From NCBI GenBank assembly GCA_031549495.1, contig JAVBPS010000020.1, forward strand, positions 30,857 through 94,856: a stretch of 64,000 nucleotides of DNA, written 5' to 3'. The DNA comes from JAVBOW01 sp031549495 (GTDB lineage: Bacteria; Bacteroidota; Bacteroidia; Bacteroidales; Rikenellaceae). The notes under the pieces were generated by a model. It searched no databases. It was not told the DNA's origin and worked only from the letters and a program-made list of their open reading frames with translations. This document shows, one piece after another, positions 9,288 through 17,938 of the stretch (its first letter is position 1; every line of letters starts with the position of its first letter). Both the position numbers and the translations under genes were made by a program.

Positions 9288-11417
9288 TTACTCTTTCATG
9301 CAGCGGACGGAGTAGGCGTAAGAGCGGCGGTTTGCGCGCGAAACGTTCATGTTGCCTGTGTCGAACAGCACGGTCATCGCTTCGTGGTTGGCGGTGTTCA
9401 CAGAGGGGCTCGATTGCCAGCTGTACACCGAAGAGGAACCGGCGCCGGCCACTCGCTGAAGACCGCCGTTGGAGGCGTTGTTGATAAACCCGGTCGAGGG
9501 GAAGGGTGAAGTATTGACCCCGTCGTAATAACACTCGTAACCGCCCTGCGTGCCGATCGCCACCGTCGTCGCGTTGACCACGTTCCAGTCCGCTTTAGCG
9601 GTGGAATTCGCTCCGGTCTTGGTGAATCCCGTAAAGGCGAACCGGTGGGGGATCCTCCAGCCCGGGGGGCAGGGGTCGTAGATGGATTTACTGCCCGTGT
9701 CCGATGTGCTGGCCGAGTACGGGTCGCCCCACAGGTCGTCGATCATCGAGGCGCACCAGGTCTGCGCGTTCATCACGTAATTCATCGGGTATTTGATCGC
9801 GTCCGCGACGGTCGCCTGCACGCTTACGGGCCTCCAGGCGATATCGGCGCTGAATGCCGTGGCGGTCGCGGCGGTCTGGTTGCCCCCGGCCATGTAGTTG
9901 GGGATGACGTTACCCAGGGCGTCGTAACTCTCCAGGTAGGTCAGTCCGTTGAACGCGGCGTTGCTGGCGCTCAGGAACGGGTCTTTCCTGCCCCATGTGT
10001 ATTTCAATCCCTGCCCGTCATTCATCGCGGTCGCCCAGAAACCCGTCTTCGATGAGCCGAGATTCCGGTCCATCATGACGACCTTGGGGATGGCCGCGTC
10101 ATTTTCGTACGTGGTGTACATCTTATAGCTCTGGGCATTGCCTTCGATATCGGCGGATGTCACCCAGATGTGCCAGCTCCAGAGGATATCGCCGGTGTAA
10201 TTCGCTCCCGAATAGACGGCGATGACCGCATTCCCCTCCGTCAGCGGAATGACCTGCGAGCCATTGGTCGTAAAGAATACCGAGTCTTTCTTGAGCGTTA
10301 TATCCGATACCAAACCGGGGGCCGTCTGCCACAGCAACCTCGCGGACTTGGGCGCCAATGTCGTCGGGATGATCCCGGGAGCCAGGGCGGCGCCTTTCGA
10401 ATAGCCGGCCGTCGCGGGAGTGGTCGCCCCGTTGCCCATGATCGTCGCCGGGAAACCGTACGTCTGTCCGGGCAATGAGACGATGTAGCTGTTCGCCGTA
10501 CCGCTGGCCTTGCTCAGGTCGATGTAATTGTTGATACTTCCCGTCGCTTCGTAGCCGTCGATCGCCAGGTCGAGGTAGGTCGTGGCCGAACGGACGAGGT
10601 TCGAGGTGAACGTGTATTTGCCCGACAGGACCTTGTCGCTTTCATTCTCTTTTTAAACCGTCAGCTCGACGTTGCACTCTACACCTTGCAGTCCGGCCGG
10701 GAGCGCCGCGATGAAGGCATAGAAAACCCCCTCGCCGAGCGCTCTGGCGTCGCTGATCTTCACTCCTGCCGAAGTGCTTACGGAGCCCGCCACGGAGGCG
10801 ATCTCCCCGTCGGTCAGATCCAGCGTATAGGCCCCCGCCATTGCGATCTGCCCTTCGTTCGAAATGGTGACGGATTTTACGGACCAGCCCCTCCACTCGC
10901 TTGCGGAGGTGATCCGGCACTCCATGAAAGCCAATGCCGATGAAAGCGACAGGCTCACCGCCTCGTCCGTCTTTACGGATTGGACGGCACCATATAATAT
11001 ATCATTGGTTTGAAGGTGGGTGTTGCTCTCCGAGTATTGGGACTGCGACGGAGGCAGCGCCGCCGAAATGGTGGTCGAGGTGTTACCCTCATTGTACGGA
11101 GAATAGACATATAGATCATGCTGTGTCGCCTCCTCCCACTTCAATTCGGTGTTGAACAGGCCGTTGGCTTCTCCCGCCGATATGGCCGCCACGCCGAAGC
11201 GTTCGTTCTCCACCCCGATCTGTTCGCAGAAAAGACCGATCAGGGAGTTCGAACTCCAGATATAATCCCCCTGTCCTTCCAGGGGTGCGCTTAGGTTCAA
11301 AACTATACTCCCCGGTTTGGGTTTGGTATAGTCCCGCGGATCGAGTTTCGGGTCGTCGCTACAGCCCGACAAAAGTGCCACAAGCAACAGACCGGTAAAA
11401 AGATGGATTTTCTTCAT
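9288..11417 (-). pseudogene. Fimbrillin-like / FISUMP surface lipoprotein split by an in-frame TAA
   Basis: Reads as one 709-codon gene broken by a single TAA at 10653-10655. The first part (11417-10653, 254 residues) starts with a lipoprotein signal (MKKIHLFTGLLLVALLSGC) and has Mfa/fimbrillin-like beta sheets. The frame continues without any other stop through KENESDKVLSGKYTF, then GTANSYIVSLPGQTYGFPA, which is the usual end of a fimbrillin-type domain, and finally a C-terminal domain with DPCPPGWRIP and NRRSYAYSVRCMKE, typical of the Fibrobacter-succinogenes-major-paralogue (FISUMP) family. A CAA-to-TAA change would explain the stop. No good start codon lies just after it; a TTG at 10475 is the best internal candidate. 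It may be a recent pseudogene, a read-through gene or a sequencing error. It sits inside the sialic acid operon, so it is probably a surface glycan-binding protein. Confidence 0.8.
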
Positions 11418-11433
11418 GGCTTTAAGGGTTTAG

Positions 11434-12348
11434 TTATAGCACGTTACATCTTTCAAAAAAGTTGATCGCTTCCAATTCCGCTTTCATCGTTTTCTCTTCC
11501 TGCGCGGTGATGTCGAACGGCGCCCGGGTAGGCCCCATGTCCAGTCCCATGAGTTTCATGATCCGCTTTCCGCCCACCAGGTTGCCCCGGTAATTGCAGA
11601 TCACGTTGATCACCTCTTGGGAGAAATTCTGTTTTTCGCGCGCCGTTTCCAGGTCTCCCCGGTTCCACGCCTCGACGATGCCCACGAGCTCCCGCCCGTT
11701 GTAGTTGGTCGTGCCGCCGATACATCCCAGCGCGCCGCCCATGGCCAGGCAAGGCAGAATGGTCTCGTCCTGTCCGTGCAGCATGTCAAATTTCCCGTTT
11801 GCGTAGAGGCGGCACTGGTTATACTCGTACAGGTTCTCATACGTGTATTTCACGCCTGCGAAGTTCGGGATCCTCCCGTCCACGGCTTGCAGGAAGGGCA
11901 GCATCGGCAGATAGACGCCGCTCAGCCCGGGAATATGGTAGAAATAGAACGGCAGGTCGGGAGCCCCGCAGGCGATCTGCTCGCAATAGCGGACCAGATC
12001 CTCTGTTTTAGCGGCTTTCGGAAACGGCGACGCCATCGCGCCGGTTCCCCAGGCGCCTATTTCCTGGGCGTGTTTGGCCAGGTTATAGCTCGTTTTCGAG
12101 CAGGTGCTACCCACATGCACGATCACCTTGAAATCTTTCGGGGCGACGTCCATCCATTTCTCGGCCAGTACTTTCCGCTCCTCTTCGGTAAGCATATAGC
12201 CTTCTCCCGAGGAGCCGTTGATGAATACACCCGTGATTCCATTTTTGACAAGCATTTTGCAATAAGCCCCGATCGGTTCGAGGTTTATCTCTTCATTTTC
12301 ATAAAAGGGGGTGAAAGGTGCATTGATCAATCCGTGAATCTTCTCCAT
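11434..12348 (-). CDS. nanA: N-acetylneuraminate lyase (sialate aldolase)
   Basis: Cytoplasmic class I aldolase splitting Neu5Ac into pyruvate and ManNAc. The 304 residues match the family length. Key sites are visible: the pyruvate-binding GSSGEG (45-50, instead of the DapA GTTGE), Tyr137 in YFYHIPG, and the Schiff-base Lys167 in FAGVKYT. The HIPG motif after the Tyr and the GQDETIL segment are diagnostic of NAL rather than dihydrodipicolinate synthase. First gene of the minus-strand sialic acid operon, 16 bases before the fimbrillin-like gene, and divergent from the FadR-type regulator, which presumably controls it. Confidence 0.95.
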   Translation of the reverse strand: MEKIHGLINAPFTPFYENEEINLEPIGAYCKMLVKNGITGVFINGSSGEGYMLTEEERKVLAEKWMDVAPKDFKVIVHVGSTCSKTSYNLAKHAQEIGAWGTGAMASPFPKAAKTEDLVRYCEQIACGAPDLPFYFYHIPGLSGVYLPMLPFLQAVDGRIPNFAGVKYTYENLYEYNQCRLYANGKFDMLHGQDETILPCLAMGGALGCIGGTTNYNGRELVGIVEAWNRGDLETAREKQNFSQEVINVICNYRGNLVGGKRIMKLMGLDMGPTRAPFDITAQEEKTMKAELEAINFFERCNVL

Positions 12349-12498
12349 GACAGTTTAGGTATTTGGGTTTATTGTTTTCTCATAATCATCGCCCGCCCGT
12401 TTCAAACAGATTGAATGGCAGTTGATTGCAGCTAAGTTCCCCCGGCTTTTTCGCAAGCCTTTAAGAACGTTTCATAAAATTTAGTAGTCTCTGATAGA

Positions 12499-12506
12499 CA
12501 AAGATA
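12499..12506 (-). promoter_or_regulatory. Candidate -7 box for the nan operon
   Basis: Reading the minus strand, TATCTTTG matches the Bacteroidetes -7 consensus TAnnTTTG. No TTTG is found at the usual -33 distance, which suggests a regulated promoter. It would leave a leader of about 145 bases before nanA. Related words ending in CATAA (CCTACATAATATT near 12526 and GTTACATAAAAT near 12586) lie nearby and could be regulator half-sites; this is a guess. Confidence 0.45.
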
Positions 12507-12606
12507 GAAAATATTTTATTACGTCCTACATAATATTGAATAATTTCATGAAAAATTTGAATTATTTCGAAATAGTCGGCTTTAGGTGTTACATAAAATC
12601 AGTTTT

Positions 12607-12638
12607 TTTGCTCCACTCAAATAATTTTGATACCTTTG
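12607..12638 (+). promoter_or_regulatory. Promoter of the FadR-type regulator gene
   Basis: TTTG at 12607-12610 and TACCTTTG at 12631-12638 are separated by 20 bases, an excellent match to the Bacteroidetes -33/-7 pattern. Transcription would start near 12645, giving a short leader before the ATG at 12666. The intergenic stretch 12349-12665 contains no gene; it holds this promoter, the divergent nan promoter and AT-rich sequence. Confidence 0.75.
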
Positions 12639-12665
12639 TCTTATTAACCAGAACAGACGTGATCC

Positions 12666-13427
12666 ATGACGGCCATCGTTGAGCGCATAGACCAGGAGTG
12701 TAATATCTCTCTGGTCGAGCAGACGCAGAAAGATATTTTGAAGTACATAAGCGATCATGACTACAAGCTCAACTCCGTCCTGCCCAAGGAGCAGGAATTG
12801 GCGGATACCCTGGGCGTGAGCCGGGTGATCGTCCGGGAGGCGTTGAGCAGTCTGCGGGCGCTGGGATTCATAGAGACCAAGCGGAAAAAGGGGACGGTGC
12901 TTATCGCGCCCAAAATTTTCAATGTGTTGAAGGTGATCCTGGGGTCGGGGCTGCTGGGCAGGGACGCTATAAAAGACCTCTATGAATTGCGGCTTATCCT
13001 GGAGCTCGGGATGGCGGATTTTATTTTCCGCTACCGCAATGAACAGGACATCGCTTATTTGCAGCAAATCGTGGAGAACGAGGAAAAATGTACCGAATCC
13101 GATGAATTCCGGGAGTTGGATATAAAATTCCACAGCGGGCTTTACCAGATGTCGCAAAATAAAAGCCTTGTGGAATTCCAATACCTGTTGAACGGACTGT
13201 TCACGCTCTATCCCCCCCAGACACTCGGGGAACGCAAGGAAGACCTGGTTACCCACCGCACGCTCGTGAAGCTGTTAAGGAAGGGTAATCCCGACGCGTT
13301 CCGTTCCGCGATGAGGCTTCACCTGGAAAACCAATTCAACAGGCAGGAGCAGTTTTTGCAGACCTACGAGAAGAACAGCCTCGAAGGGAAGGGGGAGTCG
13401 CTCGCCTTGTTCGACGGTAAACGTTAA
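12666..13427 (+). CDS. FadR-subfamily GntR transcriptional regulator of the sialic acid operon
   Basis: DNA-binding regulator, 253 residues. The N-terminal winged helix (about 15-85) has the GntR hallmarks LPKEQELADTLGVSRVIVREALSSLRALGFIETKRKKGT. The C-terminal all-helical FCD ligand-binding domain (about 100-235) carries the metal/ligand residues in YELRLILELGMAD, LDIKFHSGLY and HRTLVKLLRKGNPDAFRSAMRLHL. It is transcribed divergently from nanA across 317 bases, so it most likely senses Neu5Ac or ManNAc and controls the operon; E. coli NanR belongs to the same subfamily. Followed by a strong terminator. Confidence 0.92.
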   Translation: MTAIVERIDQECNISLVEQTQKDILKYISDHDYKLNSVLPKEQELADTLGVSRVIVREALSSLRALGFIETKRKKGTVLIAPKIFNVLKVILGSGLLGRDAIKDLYELRLILELGMADFIFRYRNEQDIAYLQQIVENEEKCTESDEFRELDIKFHSGLYQMSQNKSLVEFQYLLNGLFTLYPPQTLGERKEDLVTHRTLVKLLRKGNPDAFRSAMRLHLENQFNRQEQFLQTYEKNSLEGKGESLALFDGKR

Positions 13428-13496
13428 GGTGAAAAACATGGACGGAGTTGGTTGGCTAAGGACTTTTCCTTCATCGATTACAAAGCAATATTGAAT

Positions 13497-13529
13497 AAAA
13501 CGCCGTATTTTTTCGCAATACGGCGTTTT
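13497..13529. terminator. Rho-independent terminator after the regulator gene
   Basis: Thirteen-base perfect stem, AAAACGCCGTATT (13497-13509) pairing with AATACGGCGTTTT (13517-13529), loop TTTTCGC. A and T runs on both sides make it work in either direction. Confidence 0.9.
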
Positions 13530-13598
13530 GTATTTCCGGACGGGTGGCGAAAGAGCGTTTTGAGTACGCTGTTTTTGCCTGCATTTCATGTGTTTGTC

Positions 13599-13630
13599 TT
13601 TGGAAAACCGGAGACGAAAATATATCTTTG
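13599..13630 (+). promoter_or_regulatory. Promoter of the flavodoxin/redox operon
   Basis: TTTG at 13599-13602 and TATCTTTG at 13623-13630 with 20 bases between. Predicted start of transcription about 13637 rules out the longer reading frame from 13588 and supports translation from 13672. Confidence 0.75.
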
Positions 13631-13671
13631 ATGAATTTTGCGGGTGGAACATAAAGATAACGTCCTTGATC

Positions 13672-14229
13672 ATGAATAAATATTTGTTAATGGCCCTGAT
13701 CACTTTCTTATCCACAGGCGGGTTGAGCGCGCAAACGGCATCTTCCGGCAAGAAGATACTTGTCGCGTATTATTCCTGGGGCGGGAATACCCGCGAAATG
13801 GCCACGCAGATCGCCCGGGCAACCGGGGCCGACCTTTTCGAGATCGTCCCCGAGATCCCCTATTCGACCGACTACGACACCTGCGTGGAGCAGGCTAAAA
13901 AAGAGATAAACGCGAACTACAAGCCTGCGCTGAAAACGAAACCCGGCGACATCGGGCAATACGGCGTGATTTTTGTCGGTTCGCCCTGCTGGTGGGCGAC
14001 CGTAGCGCCGCCGGTGGCTACTTTCTTGTCGGATAGCGATTTCTCGGGAAAGACCATAGTACCGTTCATGACCCATGAAGGCTCGCGTATGGGCCGCACC
14101 GTCGAGGAGATCAAAAAACTTTGTCCCGAATCGACCCTCTTGAAAGCGCTGCCCATCCGCGGGAGCGCCGTGAAAAATTCGAACGCCGAGGTGCTCAGCT
14201 GGCTGCGCGAGATCGGCATGATAAATTAA
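13672..14229 (+). CDS. Flavodoxin-fold protein with signal peptide
   Basis: FMN-binding electron carrier or quinone-reductase-like protein of the flavodoxin_4 type. The 185 residues start with a signal peptide (MNKYLLMALITFLSTGGLSAQ), placing it in the periplasm. The phosphate-binding loop is in ILVAYYSWGGNTREMA (about 29-44), the second flavin loop in VGSPCWWATVAPPVATFL, and the third in FMTHEGSRMG. Start chosen from the promoter at 13599-13630. Seven bases before the NapH-like gene; with the aldo/keto reductase it forms an operon of redox proteins, so it probably exchanges electrons with them. Confidence 0.88.
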   Translation: MNKYLLMALITFLSTGGLSAQTASSGKKILVAYYSWGGNTREMATQIARATGADLFEIVPEIPYSTDYDTCVEQAKKEINANYKPALKTKPGDIGQYGVIFVGSPCWWATVAPPVATFLSDSDFSGKTIVPFMTHEGSRMGRTVEEIKKLCPESTLLKALPIRGSAVKNSNAEVLSWLREIGMIN

Positions 14230-14236
14230 CCTCCGT

Positions 14237-15739
14237 ATGCTCAGGAAAATCAGAATCATACTCGCCGTCGTTTTCTTCGCGGCCGTCACGTTGCTGCTGC
14301 TCGATTTCACGGGGACGCTCCACCTTTGGCTCGGCTGGGTGGCGAAGGTCCAATTCGTGCCCGCCCTGCTGGCCGTCAACGCGGCGGTGGTCGTGGCGCT
14401 CATCGTGCTCACGCTGCTTTTCGGGCGGATTTACTGCTCGGTCATTTGCCCGCTGGGGGTTCTCCAGGACGGGATCTCGAACCTGTCGGGGAGAAGAAAG
14501 GGGAAAAAGAACCGTTTCCGCTACGCACCGGCCATCCCGTGGTTGCGCTACGGCATGCTGGCGCTGTTTATTGTGGCTCTGGTGGGCGGGGTGAGCGCGG
14601 TTGTGTCGCTGCTCGACCCTTACGCGGCTTTCGGGCGCATGGCTTCCAACCTCTTCGCGCCGTTGTACCGCTGGGGGAATAACGCACTGGCCTGGGGCGC
14701 CGAACGCGCGGACAGTTACGCTTTCTACCCGGTGGATGTGTGGCTGAGAAGCGGAGTGACGCTGGCTGTCGCCCTCCTTACGCTTGTGGTGGTCGGCGTG
14801 CTCGCCTGGCGGGGCGGACGAACTTATTGCAATACTATTTGCCCCGTCGGCACGTTTTTAGGTTTCATTTCCCGCGTCTCGATCTTTCGGGTCGCGTTCG
14901 ATAAAGACAAATGCACCCATTGCCAGCTTTGCGAACGGCGCTGCAAAGCCTCCTGCATCGACTCGGCGAACCTGCGCATCGACCACAGCCGGTGTGTGGA
15001 TTGTTTCAATTGCATCGAAAGCTGTAAGTTCGGAGCGATGAAATACACCGCCCGCCGGGTGTCCGGGAAACAACCCGATCCGGTCGTGGAAAACGATGGC
15101 GCAGAAAAAGGCATGTCCCGCCGGGACGCCCTTTCCGTGATCGCGCTCCTGGCTGCCTCCGGTACGCTGAAAGCGCAGCAGCTAAAGGTCGACGGCGGCC
15201 TGGCGGAGATCGAGGACAAAAAGGTCCCTGACCGTAAAACGCCTCTCGTGCCGCCCGGAGCCCAGGGGGCAGCCCACCTCAAACAGCATTGCACGACCTG
15301 CCAGCTCTGCATCTCGGCCTGCCCGAACGACATCCTGCTCCCGTCGGCCAAACTGGCCACGCTGATGCAGCCCGAAATCTCCTACGAGCGGGGTTACTGC
15401 CGTCCGGAATGCACCGAATGCTCCCAGGTCTGCCCGACGGGAGCGATCCGACCCGTTACGGCGGCGGAGAAATCGGCCATTTCGATCGGTTGGGCCGTCT
15501 GGATCAAAGAAAATTGCGTGGTCAACACGGACGAGGTGTCGTGCGACAACTGCGAACGCCATTGCCCCACGGGCGCCATCTCGCTCGTCGCCCGCGACCC
15601 CGGCGAAGAGAAATCGCTTAAAATACCGGTCGTCGACAAGACGTTGTGCATCGGTTGCGGCGCATGCGAAAACCTTTGCCCGGCCCGTCCGCTGAGCGCG
15701 ATCTACGTGGAAGGCAATGTACGGCATCACTCTGTTTAA
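14237..15739 (+). CDS. NapH/NapG-like polyferredoxin membrane protein
   Basis: Electron-transfer protein, 500 residues. The N-terminal half is NapH-like: several membrane helices (for example 5-30, 40-65, 105-130, 175-195) and two cytoplasm-facing GRxYCxxxCPxG motifs (YCSVICPLG, YCNTICPVG), followed by ferredoxin clusters CTHCQLCERRC and CVDCFNCIESC. At about residue 294 comes an internal twin-arginine-like stretch MSRRDALSVIALLAASG, then a second half with further clusters CTTCQLCISAC, CTECSQVC, CDNCERHC and CIGCGACENLC, resembling a periplasmic NapG. It therefore looks like a membrane ferredoxin fused to an exported one. Between a flavodoxin and a Tat-exported ferredoxin-bearing aldo/keto reductase, it likely moves electrons across the membrane to them. 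Confidence 0.87.
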   Translation: MLRKIRIILAVVFFAAVTLLLLDFTGTLHLWLGWVAKVQFVPALLAVNAAVVVALIVLTLLFGRIYCSVICPLGVLQDGISNLSGRRKGKKNRFRYAPAIPWLRYGMLALFIVALVGGVSAVVSLLDPYAAFGRMASNLFAPLYRWGNNALAWGAERADSYAFYPVDVWLRSGVTLAVALLTLVVVGVLAWRGGRTYCNTICPVGTFLGFISRVSIFRVAFDKDKCTHCQLCERRCKASCIDSANLRIDHSRCVDCFNCIESCKFGAMKYTARRVSGKQPDPVVENDGAEKGMSRRDALSVIALLAASGTLKAQQLKVDGGLAEIEDKKVPDRKTPLVPPGAQGAAHLKQHCTTCQLCISACPNDILLPSAKLATLMQPEISYERGYCRPECTECSQVCPTGAIRPVTAAEKSAISIGWAVWIKENCVVNTDEVSCDNCERHCPTGAISLVARDPGEEKSLKIPVVDKTLCIGCGACENLCPARPLSAIYVEGNVRHHSV

Positions 15740-15750
15740 CAGGACGGATC

Positions 15751-17130
15751 ATGGAAGAGAAGAAGATGAAAAATATCAGCCGCCGCGATTTTCTGAAGGT
15801 TACGGGCGCGGGCGCCGTCGCCGCCACGGCCGTGATGGCCGGATGCAAACCCCGCAACACGGTCTCGGCCGAGGGCGGGGCGGTGGGCGAGGTACCCACG
15901 GATAAAATGACTTACCGCACCAATCCGCACTCGGGAGATAACGTATCGTTGCTCGGTTACGGCTGCATGCGCTGGCCGCTGCGGAAAAATTCCGCCGGAG
16001 AGGAGGAGATCGACCAGGATACGGTGAACGAGCTGGTCGATTACGCCATCGCCCACGGGGTGAACTATTTCGACACCGCGCCGGTCTATATCCGCGGATG
16101 GTCGGAAACGGCCACCGGCATCGCCCTCAAACGCCACCCGCGCGAAAAATTCCTGATCGCCACCAAGGCCTCGCGCAGGCCCGACGACACGTTGGAAGGG
16201 GGCATCGCCATGTACCGCAAATCGATGCGCGACCTGCAGGTCGACTACATCGACTATTACCTGCTGCACGGCGTGGGGTCGAGCGTCGAAAGTTTCAACG
16301 AGCGGTTCATCGACAACGGGTTGCTTGACTTTTTCATCCGCGAGCGCAAGGCCGGGCGCATCCGCAATCTGGGCTGGTCGTTCCACGGCATCCAGGAGGT
16401 GTTCGACCATGTGCTGGCCTACGATATCCAGTGGGATTTCTGCCAGATCCAGCTCAACTACCAGGATTGGCGGCACGCGATGGCGGGACGCAACGTCAAT
16501 GCCGAATACCTCTACGACGAACTGGTGAAAAAGAACGTCCCCGCCGTGATCATGGAGCCGCTGCTGGGCGGCCGCCTGGCCCGGGTACCGGTGCAGGCGC
16601 TCGACATCATGCGCCGGGTCAACCCGCAGGACAGCGCGGCCGAATGGGCCTTCCGCTACGCCGGCACCCCGGAACATGTGCTGACCGTGCTGAGCGGGAT
16701 GGTCTATATGGAGCATTTGCAGGAGAATATCCGCACCTACGCGCCCCTGCAGCCCCTCACGGCGCCGGAATACGAAGCGCTCGAAGAGGTGACGCAGATC
16801 CTGGTCAACAGCGATTACATCCAGTGCACCGAATGCCAGTATTGCATGCCTTGCCCCTACGGGATTGACATTCCCGGCGTTTTCGGCCATTACAACCGCA
16901 TCGTCAGCGCGGGTGAGCGGCTGAAAAGTTCCAAGGACGAACACTACCGCCAGGCGCGCCGCGCGTTCCTGGTCGGCTACGACCGCAGCGTGCCGAAACT
17001 CCGCCAGGCCGACCATTGCATCGGCTGCCGGATATGCAGGCCCCGCTGCCCGCAAAGGATCGACATCCCGACGGAAATGCGCCGCGTGGACGGATATGCC
17101 GAACAGTTGAAACAACGACTCGATTTCTGA
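15751..17130 (+). CDS. Tat-exported aldo/keto reductase with C-terminal 4Fe-4S clusters
   Basis: Oxidoreductase of 459 residues. The start at 15751 gives a proper twin-arginine signal, ISRRDFLKVTGAGAVAATAVMAGC, whose Cys could be lipidated; longer frames only add sequence overlapping the previous gene. The aldo/keto reductase barrel shows the catalytic tetrad: Asp and Tyr in YFDTAPVYIRGWSE, Lys in IATKAS, His in YYLLHG. After about residue 365 two ferredoxin motifs follow, CTECQYCMPC and CIGCRICRPRC. Third gene of the redox operon. Substrate unknown; the family in gut Bacteroidetes is poorly characterised. Confidence 0.9.
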   Translation: MEEKKMKNISRRDFLKVTGAGAVAATAVMAGCKPRNTVSAEGGAVGEVPTDKMTYRTNPHSGDNVSLLGYGCMRWPLRKNSAGEEEIDQDTVNELVDYAIAHGVNYFDTAPVYIRGWSETATGIALKRHPREKFLIATKASRRPDDTLEGGIAMYRKSMRDLQVDYIDYYLLHGVGSSVESFNERFIDNGLLDFFIRERKAGRIRNLGWSFHGIQEVFDHVLAYDIQWDFCQIQLNYQDWRHAMAGRNVNAEYLYDELVKKNVPAVIMEPLLGGRLARVPVQALDIMRRVNPQDSAAEWAFRYAGTPEHVLTVLSGMVYMEHLQENIRTYAPLQPLTAPEYEALEEVTQILVNSDYIQCTECQYCMPCPYGIDIPGVFGHYNRIVSAGERLKSSKDEHYRQARRAFLVGYDRSVPKLRQADHCIGCRICRPRCPQRIDIPTEMRRVDGYAEQLKQRLDF

Positions 17131-17188
17131 CCGATAGCGCGAATGCGGGATAATAAGAACGGGACGCACACTATTTCAGAAAAATAGG

Positions 17189-17196
17189 TATATTTG
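17189..17196 (+). promoter_or_regulatory. Candidate -7 box before the acyltransferase gene
   Basis: TATATTTG matches TAnnTTTG, 27 bases before the ATG at 17223. No clear -33 TTTG. Confidence 0.5.
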
Positions 17197-17222
17197 GCAC
17201 GAATTCGAATATTTGTCACCTC

Positions 17223-17900
17223 ATGCAGCAGAATGCCCCCGCCGCTGAACGCCATACACTTGGAACGGTTATCGGAAAATTAGCCCGGATAAACCTATGG
17301 GCTACCTGCCGCATCAACCTGCGGGCCGGGACGCTCCGCAAACCCCGGATATTCATCTTCAGCCGTTTCTCGCTCATCCAGAAGAAAGGGGCCGTCATCG
17401 TCAGCGCGCCGGGATCGCAGACCCGTTTCAACGAATCGTGGTACGGGCGTAACCGTACGGGGTCGGTGTTGTGCCTGCGGGAAAAGAGCACCCTGATCCT
17501 GAAAGGAAAGAACCGCATATACCGCAATGCAGACATATCGGTCAGTCCGGGCGGAACCCTGGAACTCGACACGGCAAGCATCAACATCAACGCCCAGATC
17601 CATTGCGCGAACCGCATCTCGATCGGCCCCGGCACGCTCATCGGCGAGGGGGTCCGCATCCGTGACCATGACGTGCACCGGATCGTCCGGGATGGCAAAG
17701 TATGGCCTGCCGACGCCCCGATCGTGATCGGCAGCCGGGTCTGGGTCGGGATCAACGTGACGATCCTCAAGGGAGTGACCATCGGGGACGGGGCTATCGT
17801 TTCGTCCCATTCGCTCGTCACCCGGGATATTCCCGCGCGCGCGTTGGCCGGCGGCGTGCCCGCCCGCGTGATCCGCGAGGATGTCGAATGGCTGCCCTGA
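17223..17900 (+). CDS. Left-handed beta-helix (hexapeptide) acyltransferase
   Basis: Acetyl-CoA dependent acyltransferase of the maltose/galactoside/CysE-like superfamily, 225 residues. The hexapeptide coil region runs from about residue 95 to 215, with a catalytic-type His in RIRDHDVHRI, the family block PIVIGSRVWVGINVTILKGVTIGDGAIVSSHSLVTRDIP, and the closing GGVPARVI. The N-terminal about 70 residues are basic and specific. Thirty-eight bases upstream of a glycosyltransferase-like gene, suggesting a role in decorating a surface polysaccharide. Acceptor unknown. Confidence 0.85.
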   Translation: MQQNAPAAERHTLGTVIGKLARINLWATCRINLRAGTLRKPRIFIFSRFSLIQKKGAVIVSAPGSQTRFNESWYGRNRTGSVLCLREKSTLILKGKNRIYRNADISVSPGGTLELDTASININAQIHCANRISIGPGTLIGEGVRIRDHDVHRIVRDGKVWPADAPIVIGSRVWVGINVTILKGVTIGDGAIVSSHSLVTRDIPARALAGGVPARVIREDVEWLP

Positions 17901-17938
17901 ACGGAGAGTGAACCTATCCTATTATTTATAGAAGATAT

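Noticed and set aside
1..13427. A complete sialic acid pathway including an inner-membrane transporter
   Set aside because: No NanT or other transporter is in this operon within the window; it may lie left of base 1.
15736..17169. 477-codon minus-strand frame opposite the aldo/keto reductase
   Set aside because: Antisense shadow; the plus strand carries a Tat signal, catalytic tetrad and ferredoxin motifs.
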